Positions 28,365 to 38,048 of a stretch of 64,000 bases of DNA are shown piece after piece; position 1 is the first letter of the stretch, and the number at the start of each line of letters is the position of its first letter. Origin of the DNA: a virus. Position numbers and translations under genes: made by a program. Location of the stretch: positions 1-64,000 of IMG/VR virus record IMGVR_UViG_3300019124_000038; one strand, written 5' to 3'. The notes beneath the pieces are model-generated. The model was not told the origin of the DNA, ran no database searches, and worked only from the letters and a program-made list of their open reading frames with translations.

Positions 28365-28742
28365 ATGATTGCGCGGGGGCATGGAGAGGTAGGGGCTGAA
28401 TGGAGAGCAAGATGGAGAGCGTCTACCAAAACAAGTAGCCCGCTATTCGAAGGGGTTACGACAGACTGGAACATCAATCAGGTCGCGCTAGTCTTCTGGA
28501 GCAATTTCTATGACAACATCTACGAACATCCAGAAAGACCAGAACAGAAAATTATAGACAATGACGATCTGTTGGACAAATGGGTGGAAGATCAAGCGAA
28601 GAAGATGGAAGAGAACAGCCGCAAGAACAGTAAGAGGTACAAGAACGCTACGAACACTCTCGACTATGACGAAGTTATCGTGTTCGATGAAACGATCATC
28701 GAAGAGGAATACGACGACGAGGAAGAGGAGGAGTGGGATTAA
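28365..28742 (+). CDS. Tail assembly chaperone, second part (T-like)
   Basis: The protein MIARGHGEVGAEWRARW reads on to an acidic, charged end (EEEYDDEEEEEWD). Content and position before the tape measure match the T extension of tail chaperones. The open frame actually starts at 28314, +1 relative to the first chaperone frame. The ATG overlaps the stop of a 13-codon mini-frame (ATG 28327), whose own start overlaps the stop of an even shorter one. GGGG lies 8 nt before the ATG. Whether it is made alone or as a fusion cannot be told. Confidence 0.7.
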   Translation: MIARGHGEVGAEWRARWRASTKTSSPLFEGVTTDWNINQVALVFWSNFYDNIYEHPERPEQKIIDNDDLLDKWVEDQAKKMEENSRKNSKRYKNATNTLDYDEVIVFDETIIEEEYDDEEEEEWD

Positions 28743-28783
28743 GGGGGGATTGGAGTAGTGTGCTCTGCTCCCCCATTTTCATT
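28743..28783 (+). terminator. Terminator before tape measure gene
   Basis: GGGGG...GGAG pairs with CT.CTCCCCC, followed by ATTTTCATTT. Confidence 0.75.
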
Positions 28784-28802
28784 TAGCTAGGAGGTAGTCA
28801 GT

Positions 28803-31800
28803 TTGGCTAACGACTTTAAGTATATTATTAATACCGAGTTAAAACTGAATACTGCTTCGGTTAAGGCATTGATCGAGGAGGTTAAGGCTGTTGACGGTGA
28901 GCTGAAACGAGCACTGTCTGGCAATAAAGCTCCGAAAGTAAATGTCACAGCGAAGCTAAAACTCGAAGAGAACGCGGCTCAATCGTTAGCTCAACAGATC
29001 GGAACCGTCACAGCTAAGGTGCATCTGCGGCTAGAAGAAGCATCATTGCGTCAGATTGTAAACGATGTTCGCAACTCACTCCAGAATATCGGCGTGAATC
29101 TGAATGTTGGAACAAATGCTGGACAGGCAACAGCTCCTGTGGCTTCAACTGGGCGACGCTCTCTTCGTGATGTTCGTGCGGCACAAGCAAATGGTCAGCC
29201 CCTGAGTGTGCAAGATGAGGAACGACTGCTTCGCATTCAAGAGCGTCGTCTTCGTATCAAGCAACGCGAAATCGCAATTGATCGCGAACTGAATGGTACT
29301 CCTACTCAGTCTCAACGCTTCAAGATTGAACAACGGCAACTTCGCGATGCAGAATTGGCACAACGCAGACAAGAACGCGAAGCAGAGCGTGTAGAGAGCC
29401 GCAGACTTCGTGAGGTAATGCAAGCTCGTCTCCGCACTGAGAATCAAGACAATTGGAAGCTCACAAGACAGTGGGGAGAAGCCAAAACTTTCCGCATTAA
29501 GCAACTGAACACCCCAACAGGTACAGTTAGCCAACTTCCAATTAATCACCCTGTTCGCACTCTAGACCGTGAAGTCAAGGCGGCGTATAATGCGCGTGTT
29601 AAACAATACGAAGAAATGTTCAAAGAACTTGATAGGGTGCTTGCAGAAAGCCCAACTTCCAAGACTGCTCTGAATCGCCAAGTCAAATACATTAGCCCTC
29701 AATATCTGAGACAAATTCGTGAACGCCAGATGCAAGAGGAGCAATATGCAAATGACTGGAGAAATGCGGAGCAACTGAGAAGTCAGCAAGATCGTACTCC
29801 TTTGGGTGCGACTCGCCGACTCCCTGCAAGTCATCCTGTCATGTTGGCGATCAAGGAGCGTCGTGCGGCGCAAGATATGCAAACAAAACTCCTTGATCTC
29901 AATATCCCTCTGGCGCAAAAAACTGCGCTCATGCGTGATTACGACAAGACATTCTCTGATATTGCGAAGCAAGCAGGTATGTCATTTACTAAGTCGTTCA
30001 AGATTCAGCACCTGAATTCGGATGGAACGATTTCCGAACTTCGCACAGTAACGAAAGAATACCGCGCTAATGGTGAAGTAATTGACCGTAGCCAACGGTC
30101 AATGAATCATATGTTCCGCACGATGGGTCAAAACATCGTTATGTACAACATGATCGCTGGCGGTATTCGCAACATGACGCAAGCTCTGATGCAAGGCATC
30201 GTATACATGGCTGAATACGAGCAACAGTATGTTCGTTTGTCAACTCTCGTTCAAACTCGTAACATGGACATTGAGCGTCAAGATCAGGCTGGAACGAATC
30301 AGGCTGGTGCTGTAGCTATTGAGCAAAGCACACTGAAAGGTGATGTAAACTCTCTCGCTCGTAGATATGGCCTGAATCCTACAATGGATGTAATGCCACT
30401 CTATGGCGAACTGGTGAAGCGTAAGGATATCGCTCCTGATCGTGCTACAGCGACAAAAGTAGCAGAGATGATTATTCAGGCTGGATTCGTAGCTAAGAAT
30501 GGCAATCCTGATGGTGGCGATCTCCTGAAAATTTCTGCTGATGCAATGACTATCTATGCTAAGATGGCTCCTCAGTGGAAGAAGCAGGGATTAGACCCCT
30601 CTACAGAGTTCTCAAAATTCAACGACTTCCTCGCTTCTCTCAACGACCGTGGCGCGAAAATTGACGTTACCTATGACGCAATTCAAGGTCTTGGTGAGTA
30701 TGCAGGCCCCGGAAAGTTGAGCTTGAACAGACTCGGTGCTATTGTTGCTCGATCTTCTGCTTTGATGAATGATGCAACAGGCTCTGAGCTGGAGAATCGA
30801 CTGAAAATGTACTTCGCTAACATCCTCGACCCTGATAGCCCAACAGCTAAAATGGCTCGGGATTCTATCGGTATCAGCTTAGTCACTAATGGTCGCAAGA
30901 CTAACTTAGGACAAGCACTTGACCAAGTGGCAGACCGAATCAATGGAACCAACGGACAAGAGAAGGCTACTGATAAGGAAATCGAGATGTGGGCGCGTAA
31001 CCTTGCTTCTGCTTCAGGTAGCGGCGGGGGTCGTATGCTGGCTCAAATGATTTCTATGCTTAAAGCAACTGCTGATGCACCTAGAGCTGAAGCAGAAGCA
31101 AGCGTAGACTCAGAGGGCGCGGCGGCAAGAATCACTACCCGCTATATGGAGACTCTGAAAGGCTCGTTCCGCGAACTCATTTCAGAACTCAATATCTTGA
31201 TGCAAGAGCTTGGTGAGTCTGGACTTCTTGGATTCTTCAAGGCTCTGACGGACGCGGCTACAATGCTGGTTGGTGCTCTGAATACTGTACTCGGTACGTG
31301 GAACTCTATCGGTTCCGCTACACGGCAATTCATGGGCATTAACATCACACAATTGATTGGCACACTCGCTGGTGTGGCTGGAGCGATTAAGCTAATTAGT
31401 TTTGCATTAAACAAGACTAGCATTGGGGCAAGCATTACGGCATTCGGCGCGAACCTTATCAATGGAGTTCGTAACCGTGGACAACTTCCAGCTACGAACC
31501 GTGGCGGCTACATCGGAAATACGGCGGGTAACTTCGTAGGAAATCTTCTTGGCGAACGAATTGCTAACCGAATGGCGGTGCGTGAAGCATCTACTGCGGC
31601 TGGTGCGGGTATTGCTGGATGGCTTGGTAGGGCTAGAGCTGGTACTGCAAACGCTTGGAGAACAGGTGTAGCGGGGGCAAGTTCTGCTGGCGTGATGGAT
31701 ATAATCGTAGGTGGTCTTGGAGGTCTCGGTAAGGCGGCATGGAACCTAATGGGCATCTTCGGTCGCCTGACACTGGTAACTGGTGCGGTCATTACTGCAT

Positions 31801-34800
31801 GGCAATTAGGCTCTTACCTGATGAAGCGGCAGAATGAAATTCAAAAAAATAACATTCAGGAGTTTGCTTCTCAATTCACTTCCGCTGAATCGGAAGCAGA
31901 ATTCAGAAAGAAACTGGATGAGTTCTTAGTACTGGATAAGAAAGTGTTCAGTGTAGACCCGAACAATCAACCTACTGAAGAAGAGCGTAGAAGATTCGGA
32001 GAGCTTACAGATGAGATGCGTAAATCTGGTATCTCTTTTGAAGGCCCTCATATGTATTCCTACACTACACAGGATGGAAATAAAGTAAACTTCCGTAGTG
32101 GAGATCAATCTGCCTATGATAGACTGGTAGAAGACGGGCGCAAAGCTGGTAGAATTAGAAGCGAAGAAGATAGACCATTCGAACGATCTGTACAGGCTTA
32201 CATGAATATGGGAGCCGTTATGGACGGTCTGCGTAGACTCGGAGAGGTTGTTCAAGACGCAGATCGCTACGCGAAAATCGCTTCTTCGGGCAATGACTTC
32301 CGCTTTATGGGTGCTACCAACTCATCGGCATACTACTCTGCCCAAATGGGTGTACACACGAATGCTTTGCAACAACTAAGTGGCGGATACTCAGCTCTGC
32401 AAAATGATAAGCGAATGATCGACTCTACCCTGATGAACCTTGACTCTGACCTCGCGGCAATTCAAGGGAAAACAAATCCGAAGTTCGTAGAAGAAATCAA
32501 CGCAAAGTTTACAGAAATGAAGAACGCTGGTCAAGAAGCTCAATTCCTTGATAGCTACCAAGACTACGAGACCGAAGAAGGCAGAGCTAAAGCGGCTTAT
32601 GCCCTTGCGAAGTACAACAAGGAAATGGCGGCTAAGGCGACCCAAGGCATCCAAGAAGAGATCGACAAGACTAATCAGTCGATCATTGACCATGTAACAA
32701 AACTCAAAGACATGCACTCACAATATGTGCAAGCATCTGCTGGCGTTCAGCTCTTTGAGCAAGCTCTAAAAGGTGTTCGAACAAACATCACAGCGGCACA
32801 AAACCTCATGAACGCAATCCAAAACCCTGAGCGTAGAGTCAAGCAAGGCGCGACAGTGTTTGGCATGATGATCCAAGAGGTCGGACTGCTCGATCAAGAA
32901 CTTGGTTCAATCCAAGCGAAAATGGCAGAATTGCAAAGTACTGGTCAAGATTTCTCAATCAATGCACTCTACAACCCGAACTCAGAAGGTCTATCTGCTG
33001 AACAAGCGGCATACAAGGGTCTTCTGGAGAAGCGTCAGGAGGTTGAGTCAACCCTTCAATCATCTGTAGCCGCTCAACGCGAAATGCAGGAGCAAATGGT
33101 ACAGCTTGTAATGTCAACCGACAGATACAAGGACATGTGGGACAGTGTACAAAGCCGTCTTGAAATGATTCGGGGTATGGCGAAAGAGATTCGAGACTTG
33201 CAAAATCAAGAGATCGTCAATGCTTCAATGAATGGCATCCGTTCACGTCTGTTGGGTCAAACATTTGACGCTAATGGCGAAGCTAAATCACAGTATGAGC
33301 AACTGCGAGACGCGCATCTCTCGAATGTCGAAAAGCTCCAAAAGGCTCGACTTGAATCTGGTCAAGATGCTGAGAAGTTGAAGCAAGCAATTGATGAGAT
33401 CAACTCGAATACTCGCGACCAAATGAAGAGTGCCATCATTGACCCAATGAAGAACCTCATTAGGAATGACCTTAGCGACGCTATTAAGCGTCAACAGGAC
33501 GCAAGCGAGGAACTTAAAAAAGGAGCAGAGTTCTTTGACCAATCGGCACAAGAACTGCTGACAAAACTCCAAAGTGTCAAGATTACCGTTAGCTCAGATG
33601 GTAAGACAGTTTCCTTCAGAGACGGCACTTCTACTGCTTCCAGTATGACAACAGATTCCAATAATTCATATTGGGATAATGCTAACTGGGATGACCCTGA
33701 AGTGCAGAAGCGTTACAAGCGTCAATTGAACAAGGAAGAGAGCGACAAAAAGGCTCTTGACCTGTCATTTGGTGGCGGTCAAAAAGACTTTGTTGAGAAG
33801 ATGGCTCCATATGCTTCTATGGCTTCACAGAAGACAGGGCTTCCAATGGACTATATTCTAACTCAATGGGGTCTGGAATCTGGTTGGGGAACCTCGGCGG
33901 CAGTACAGCAGAACAACAACTTTGCTGGTATTAAGCCTTGGGGTAACTACCGTGGAAGTGCGGCAAATCCAACTTATGCGGCATACTCAACAGTCGGTGA
34001 TTTTGCGAATGGTTATGCAGACTTCTATTTGCAAAACTCACGATACAACGGTCTTATCTCAGCGGCTAAGAGCGGTGCTGGTACTTCACAACTGTTCAAT
34101 ATCCTTGGAGGTACTGGATATGCAGAAGACCCTAACTACGCAAGTAAGCTGAGTTCTACTGCAAGCTATGTGCGTCAGTATATTCCAAGCTCATACGGCG
34201 TAGCAAATCCAAGTGCTACCGCTATCACACAAGATAACGGTGGGCTGGTGGTAAACGCTACTGGCTTAACAAACGAAGCTAACTCTGCGGAGGAAGCGGC
34301 GCGTCGTGATCAGGAGTACAAGCGCAAGGCGCAAATGTACGAAATGCAAGAACTCTTTGCTTCGTTCAGAGCGCAAGCAATGGCATTGGCGAACAATAGC
34401 GTGGAGTATGGCGTAAACAACCAGATTCGTGACGCAAAAGTACGCTACTCCATCACTGGAGCAAAATCAGAGTTGACTCTTGGAACATTCGATGCCTACA
34501 ACAGCGGGCGCGAGGAGATCGCCCGCAGAAAGGCAGAGAATGCTGAATACCTGAAAGTTCTGGAGAACGAGAAGAAATACCGTGAGTCTGTCAGCGCAGG
34601 GTATTATGCTGATGCCATGTCTACTGGTGACTACTCGCTCTACCACGCGAACTCAGAAGGTATCAAAATGTTCGGCGAGATGATCGAGACTCTGAAAAAG
34701 AACAACGAACAACTCGACGCTCTGAACAAGACCTACTCTGAACGGGCTTACTTTGACCCACGCTATAACAGCGGGGAAGCAAATAAAGAGATCAAATCTC

Positions 34801-37037
34801 TGCTTGAATCCCTTCAAGACAAGATCGAAAAGGGGGAAAGTGGCGACGGTCAGTACTACCGAATGCTCGACGATCTCCAACGCATGAACAGCGAGTATTT
34901 CAACAGAGAAAAAGCTGTGGATGCTCGGAAGTTCGCTTTCGATAAGTTTGGCTTTGATTACGAGGGCTACGCACGAGTCAAGCTAATCAAGCAGAAGGAA
35001 GACCTTGAACTCCTCTTCAACCAATGGGTGCAAATCAGTGATGTTCTTGCAACCATGAAGAGAGGGTCTAATGACTGGTTCGCTGTTCTTGAAGACGCAG
35101 TCGCTATCCAAGAGAAGTATGTCGAACTAGAGAACAAGAAAACTGAACTGTCGAAACGCTGGTTCGAACTGACGGGACAAGATATGCCAGCTTATGTCAA
35201 CTCTCGCGCTTATCAGCAATCCCGTGACTATGTACAGGACAGAAAGAACCTCGGAACCGCTATCAGTGAATACCGCGATAAGGGTCAAACAATGGATGCT
35301 AATGAGCAACTGGTTACGCTCCAGATCATCTCGGAAACTGCTGATAAGCTGGCGCAACAAATGAACGATTACCGCACGGCTGTCGTCGGTGCGTTCAAAG
35401 CTGGTGCGATCAGCATGGACGAGTATATCCAACGCCTGTACGATCTCAGAGATGTTCAGCGGGAAAACAGAGAGCAAGCTGTTCAGATGATGGATAGCAT
35501 CTCTGGAACCTTTGAGCAATCTCTGGCTAGTGCTCTGCAAAGCGGAATGCAAGGCAACTTCGATGCCCCGTTAGAGTTCATGCAGAATGTAAAGAATGGT
35601 CTGGCATCTGCTGTTTCAAGCCAAATGTCAAATCTGATTCTGAACAACTCTGGTCTGAAAACCGTAATGGATGGACTGATGAAGTCCATGACCGAAGCAA
35701 TGACTACAGGTGATGTGAACAAGAGTCTGAATGCTTTCAATCTGAATGACTTCAAGGGTCAGATTGACAGCGCACTTGCTCCATTCCTGCCGCTCATTCA
35801 GCAAATCTCCGCTAGTACCGATGGTATTTTCGGCATCATGAAAGACCAAGTGTTCAACGCACCAACGGGCTTCAAGATCGACGATTACCTCTATAGGTAC
35901 ACTAAGGACAAGACCTATACCGATCTTGCTCCTTGGTTGGATGGCACTATCCGAAACGAAGCTGGCTCTCCAATTGGGCAAACACCATCTGGAACAATTA
36001 ATGTTCCCACTCTTCCTGCCCCAAAAGGCGTTCCAAATGTTATCACGAACCCCATTGATCCACTTCGCGGCGGAGCGTTGGTCGAAACAAAAGTTAGAAA
36101 CCCTGTAAAGGAAATCATTCAAAACATCCTGAAAGATCAATCTGTTTGGGATGCTAAGACTGGTCTGTCTGATGCGGGGAATGTGCAAGCCCACACTAAC
36201 GCAAACGCAAACCGCAAACTTTTAGAACAAATCGCACCAGATATCGCAAGGGCAGTTGGGGATGGAAGCACTGGTTTAGGCGGTTCGGCTCTGCAAGACT
36301 ACTTGAAGAATACTGACCTGTCAATGTTTGATATGGTAGAAAAAACGGATGGTGTCAACAGCTCTATCGTTGGGATGAACTCTGATCTGAAAACGAAGCT
36401 GGATACTCTGAACGCAACTACGGCGCAAGTCGTATCTGCTATTGCAAGTATGCGGTCATCTGGCGGCTCAAGTTCATCTGGCGGCTCATCTTACTCATCG
36501 AATTACGGCTCTGTATCGTCTAACGATGCTAAACTCGCGCAAATGAAAGCAAACTCAGCGGCTTGGGCTAACGCTACAAGCGACGCAGAGCGGCAGAAAC
36601 TTGCTGATGCTAACCTTTCGCTCGGCGCGTCATTGGGCTATACCCGTGGTGATGATGGTGTGTGGCGCGACAAGAGCGGTAAGCGGGTTTACCATACAGG
36701 CGGTATCGCTGGTGTCGGAAACTTCGCTAAGGCTAGTGGTCTGATGCCGAGTGAGCTTAATGCGCTCTTGCAAAAGCATGAATATATCTTCCAGCCAGCT
36801 CAGGTAAGCGATCTGATCGGTGGTGCGGTGGCTCGATACGCGGACAGTGGATACAGCACTGGTATCGGCGGAGGGTTCGCAACACAAAGTGAAGGGGTTA
36901 ACATCTATGTCACCGTCGAGGGTGGCGGCGATACCTCAATCGAAGCGGCTGTAAAAAATGCTGTACGCCTTGCATTTGTGGAGTACGACAAGTCTAAGCG
37001 ACAAATGGCTCTCCAAACTAGGGGTGTCACCTACTAA
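28803..37037 (+). CDS. Tape measure protein with glucosaminidase domain
   Basis: At 2,744 residues this is the longest gene; it sets tail length, implying a tail of about 400 nm by the usual ratio. The N-terminal third is Arg/Gln-rich coiled coil. Hydrophobic segments (TLAGVAGAIKLISFAL, and FGRLTLVTGAVITAWQLG) lie at about residues 850-1000. A peptidoglycan-cutting glucosaminidase/transglycosylase-type domain is at about residues 1660-1800 (YILTQWGLESGWGTSAA, NNNFAGIK, YADFYLQNSRY), useful for wall penetration. The start is TTG 28803 with GGAGG 8 nt upstream. Confidence 0.93.
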   Translation: MANDFKYIINTELKLNTASVKALIEEVKAVDGELKRALSGNKAPKVNVTAKLKLEENAAQSLAQQIGTVTAKVHLRLEEASLRQIVNDVRNSLQNIGVNLNVGTNAGQATAPVASTGRRSLRDVRAAQANGQPLSVQDEERLLRIQERRLRIKQREIAIDRELNGTPTQSQRFKIEQRQLRDAELAQRRQEREAERVESRRLREVMQARLRTENQDNWKLTRQWGEAKTFRIKQLNTPTGTVSQLPINHPVRTLDREVKAAYNARVKQYEEMFKELDRVLAESPTSKTALNRQVKYISPQYLRQIRERQMQEEQYANDWRNAEQLRSQQDRTPLGATRRLPASHPVMLAIKERRAAQDMQTKLLDLNIPLAQKTALMRDYDKTFSDIAKQAGMSFTKSFKIQHLNSDGTISELRTVTKEYRANGEVIDRSQRSMNHMFRTMGQNIVMYNMIAGGIRNMTQALMQGIVYMAEYEQQYVRLSTLVQTRNMDIERQDQAGTNQAGAVAIEQSTLKGDVNSLARRYGLNPTMDVMPLYGELVKRKDIAPDRATATKVAEMIIQAGFVAKNGNPDGGDLLKISADAMTIYAKMAPQWKKQGLDPSTEFSKFNDFLASLNDRGAKIDVTYDAIQGLGEYAGPGKLSLNRLGAIVARSSALMNDATGSELENRLKMYFANILDPDSPTAKMARDSIGISLVTNGRKTNLGQALDQVADRINGTNGQEKATDKEIEMWARNLASASGSGGGRMLAQMISMLKATADAPRAEAEASVDSEGAAARITTRYMETLKGSFRELISELNILMQELGESGLLGFFKALTDAATMLVGALNTVLGTWNSIGSATRQFMGINITQLIGTLAGVAGAIKLISFALNKTSIGASITAFGANLINGVRNRGQLPATNRGGYIGNTAGNFVGNLLGERIANRMAVREASTAAGAGIAGWLGRARAGTANAWRTGVAGASSAGVMDIIVGGLGGLGKAAWNLMGIFGRLTLVTGAVITAWQLGSYLMKRQNEIQKNNIQEFASQFTSAESEAEFRKKLDEFLVLDKKVFSVDPNNQPTEEERRRFGELTDEMRKSGISFEGPHMYSYTTQDGNKVNFRSGDQSAYDRLVEDGRKAGRIRSEEDRPFERSVQAYMNMGAVMDGLRRLGEVVQDADRYAKIASSGNDFRFMGATNSSAYYSAQMGVHTNALQQLSGGYSALQNDKRMIDSTLMNLDSDLAAIQGKTNPKFVEEINAKFTEMKNAGQEAQFLDSYQDYETEEGRAKAAYALAKYNKEMAAKATQGIQEEIDKTNQSIIDHVTKLKDMHSQYVQASAGVQLFEQALKGVRTNITAAQNLMNAIQNPERRVKQGATVFGMMIQEVGLLDQELGSIQAKMAELQSTGQDFSINALYNPNSEGLSAEQAAYKGLLEKRQEVESTLQSSVAAQREMQEQMVQLVMSTDRYKDMWDSVQSRLEMIRGMAKEIRDLQNQEIVNASMNGIRSRLLGQTFDANGEAKSQYEQLRDAHLSNVEKLQKARLESGQDAEKLKQAIDEINSNTRDQMKSAIIDPMKNLIRNDLSDAIKRQQDASEELKKGAEFFDQSAQELLTKLQSVKITVSSDGKTVSFRDGTSTASSMTTDSNNSYWDNANWDDPEVQKRYKRQLNKEESDKKALDLSFGGGQKDFVEKMAPYASMASQKTGLPMDYILTQWGLESGWGTSAAVQQNNNFAGIKPWGNYRGSAANPTYAAYSTVGDFANGYADFYLQNSRYNGLISAAKSGAGTSQLFNILGGTGYAEDPNYASKLSSTASYVRQYIPSSYGVANPSATAITQDNGGLVVNATGLTNEANSAEEAARRDQEYKRKAQMYEMQELFASFRAQAMALANNSVEYGVNNQIRDAKVRYSITGAKSELTLGTFDAYNSGREEIARRKAENAEYLKVLENEKKYRESVSAGYYADAMSTGDYSLYHANSEGIKMFGEMIETLKKNNEQLDALNKTYSERAYFDPRYNSGEANKEIKSLLESLQDKIEKGESGDGQYYRMLDDLQRMNSEYFNREKAVDARKFAFDKFGFDYEGYARVKLIKQKEDLELLFNQWVQISDVLATMKRGSNDWFAVLEDAVAIQEKYVELENKKTELSKRWFELTGQDMPAYVNSRAYQQSRDYVQDRKNLGTAISEYRDKGQTMDANEQLVTLQIISETADKLAQQMNDYRTAVVGAFKAGAISMDEYIQRLYDLRDVQRENREQAVQMMDSISGTFEQSLASALQSGMQGNFDAPLEFMQNVKNGLASAVSSQMSNLILNNSGLKTVMDGLMKSMTEAMTTGDVNKSLNAFNLNDFKGQIDSALAPFLPLIQQISASTDGIFGIMKDQVFNAPTGFKIDDYLYRYTKDKTYTDLAPWLDGTIRNEAGSPIGQTPSGTINVPTLPAPKGVPNVITNPIDPLRGGALVETKVRNPVKEIIQNILKDQSVWDAKTGLSDAGNVQAHTNANANRKLLEQIAPDIARAVGDGSTGLGGSALQDYLKNTDLSMFDMVEKTDGVNSSIVGMNSDLKTKLDTLNATTAQVVSAIASMRSSGGSSSSGGSSYSSNYGSVSSNDAKLAQMKANSAAWANATSDAERQKLADANLSLGASLGYTRGDDGVWRDKSGKRVYHTGGIAGVGNFAKASGLMPSELNALLQKHEYIFQPAQVSDLIGGAVARYADSGYSTGIGGGFATQSEGVNIYVTVEGGGDTSIEAAVKNAVRLAFVEYDKSKRQMALQTRGVTY

Positions 37038-37053
37038 GGAAGGAGTGTAGTGC

Positions 37054-38046
37054 ATGAACCAGAGATGGCAATATGGCAACTACACTTTCAGACTTAACCC
37101 AAGTGGCAACAACTCGAAATTTGATGTTGTGGGAGATGATGTTCGCACTCTAACGGGTGCGGTCATCTCCCAACCCACGGGGGTTACTGAAAGCATGTCG
37201 GTAGAAGCTGTTTTCTACCAGCCACGAACAAGAATCTATAATGAAAGAAGTCTGCCTTTTACAAATTTCATTGCATGTGACGGTATTGAGTGTAGGAGCA
37301 TGAATGTAGATACAATGACAATTACCGTATACTCAGATGATTTTACAACGACTGCATCTACGATTCAGATTGCGGGTGTTCTCGGTGTCCCAACAGGCTT
37401 TGCAGTCTCAGACGGATACTACTTTGTATCTTCTCGAACATCCACAGATGAGAAAGTTTACCGATTTTACGGCAACTCACTGTCTGAAACATATACGATC
37501 AGTCGCCCAACTGGAACGTCTACGAGCAGGGGCGTTGCTATTATTGGAAACTACATCTACCTTCTGTGGGATAACAACACGATTAGCGCATATGACAGCA
37601 CTCGTCTTGGAGCCTATGTAAAGACTATCAACTTACCGCACGTCGCAGGGTTCACAAGCATTGATTCGGACGGGGAGTTCTTGCTGGTGGGCAACTACGA
37701 CTATGACAACAATGTGATTTCTCATATCGACCCATCTTCTGGTATGATCGTAAATTCGATCACAACAGACGGCATTAATGAAGTTGACGATGTGAGCCAC
37801 AATGGGAATCTTTACTTTGTGCTCAATCGAGAGAAAGGCACAATCCAATCTATAAGGGGTAACACAGTGAACCTTGATCTGTTCAAGTTCCATCGTGAAA
37901 CAGCGAAAGGATATGTAAGGCTTACAGATGATCGTGGTGTTTCATCAATGGTAGGCGTGACTTCTGTGAGTGCAACCAGACGATCTAACTACGAAGTAGC
38001 ATATGATGTGTCGATTTCATTTCAGCGAGTGAATAGAGGTGTATAA
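37054..38046 (+). CDS. Distal-tail-like protein with beta-propeller insertion
   Basis: The N-terminal WQYGNYTFRLNPSGN and C-terminal VTSVSATRRSNYEVAYDVSISFQR have the look of a distal tail (Dit) or tail-tip beta-sandwich. Between them, residues about 80-270 form repeated beta-propeller-like strands (GNYIYLLWDNNTISAY, FLLVGNYDYDNN). The next gene has the same ends with a different insert, so the two are paralogues. It lies at the tape measure-hub junction. Confidence 0.72.
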   Translation: MNQRWQYGNYTFRLNPSGNNSKFDVVGDDVRTLTGAVISQPTGVTESMSVEAVFYQPRTRIYNERSLPFTNFIACDGIECRSMNVDTMTITVYSDDFTTTASTIQIAGVLGVPTGFAVSDGYYFVSSRTSTDEKVYRFYGNSLSETYTISRPTGTSTSRGVAIIGNYIYLLWDNNTISAYDSTRLGAYVKTINLPHVAGFTSIDSDGEFLLVGNYDYDNNVISHIDPSSGMIVNSITTDGINEVDDVSHNGNLYFVLNREKGTIQSIRGNTVNLDLFKFHRETAKGYVRLTDDRGVSSMVGVTSVSATRRSNYEVAYDVSISFQRVNRGV

Positions 38047-38048
38047 GG

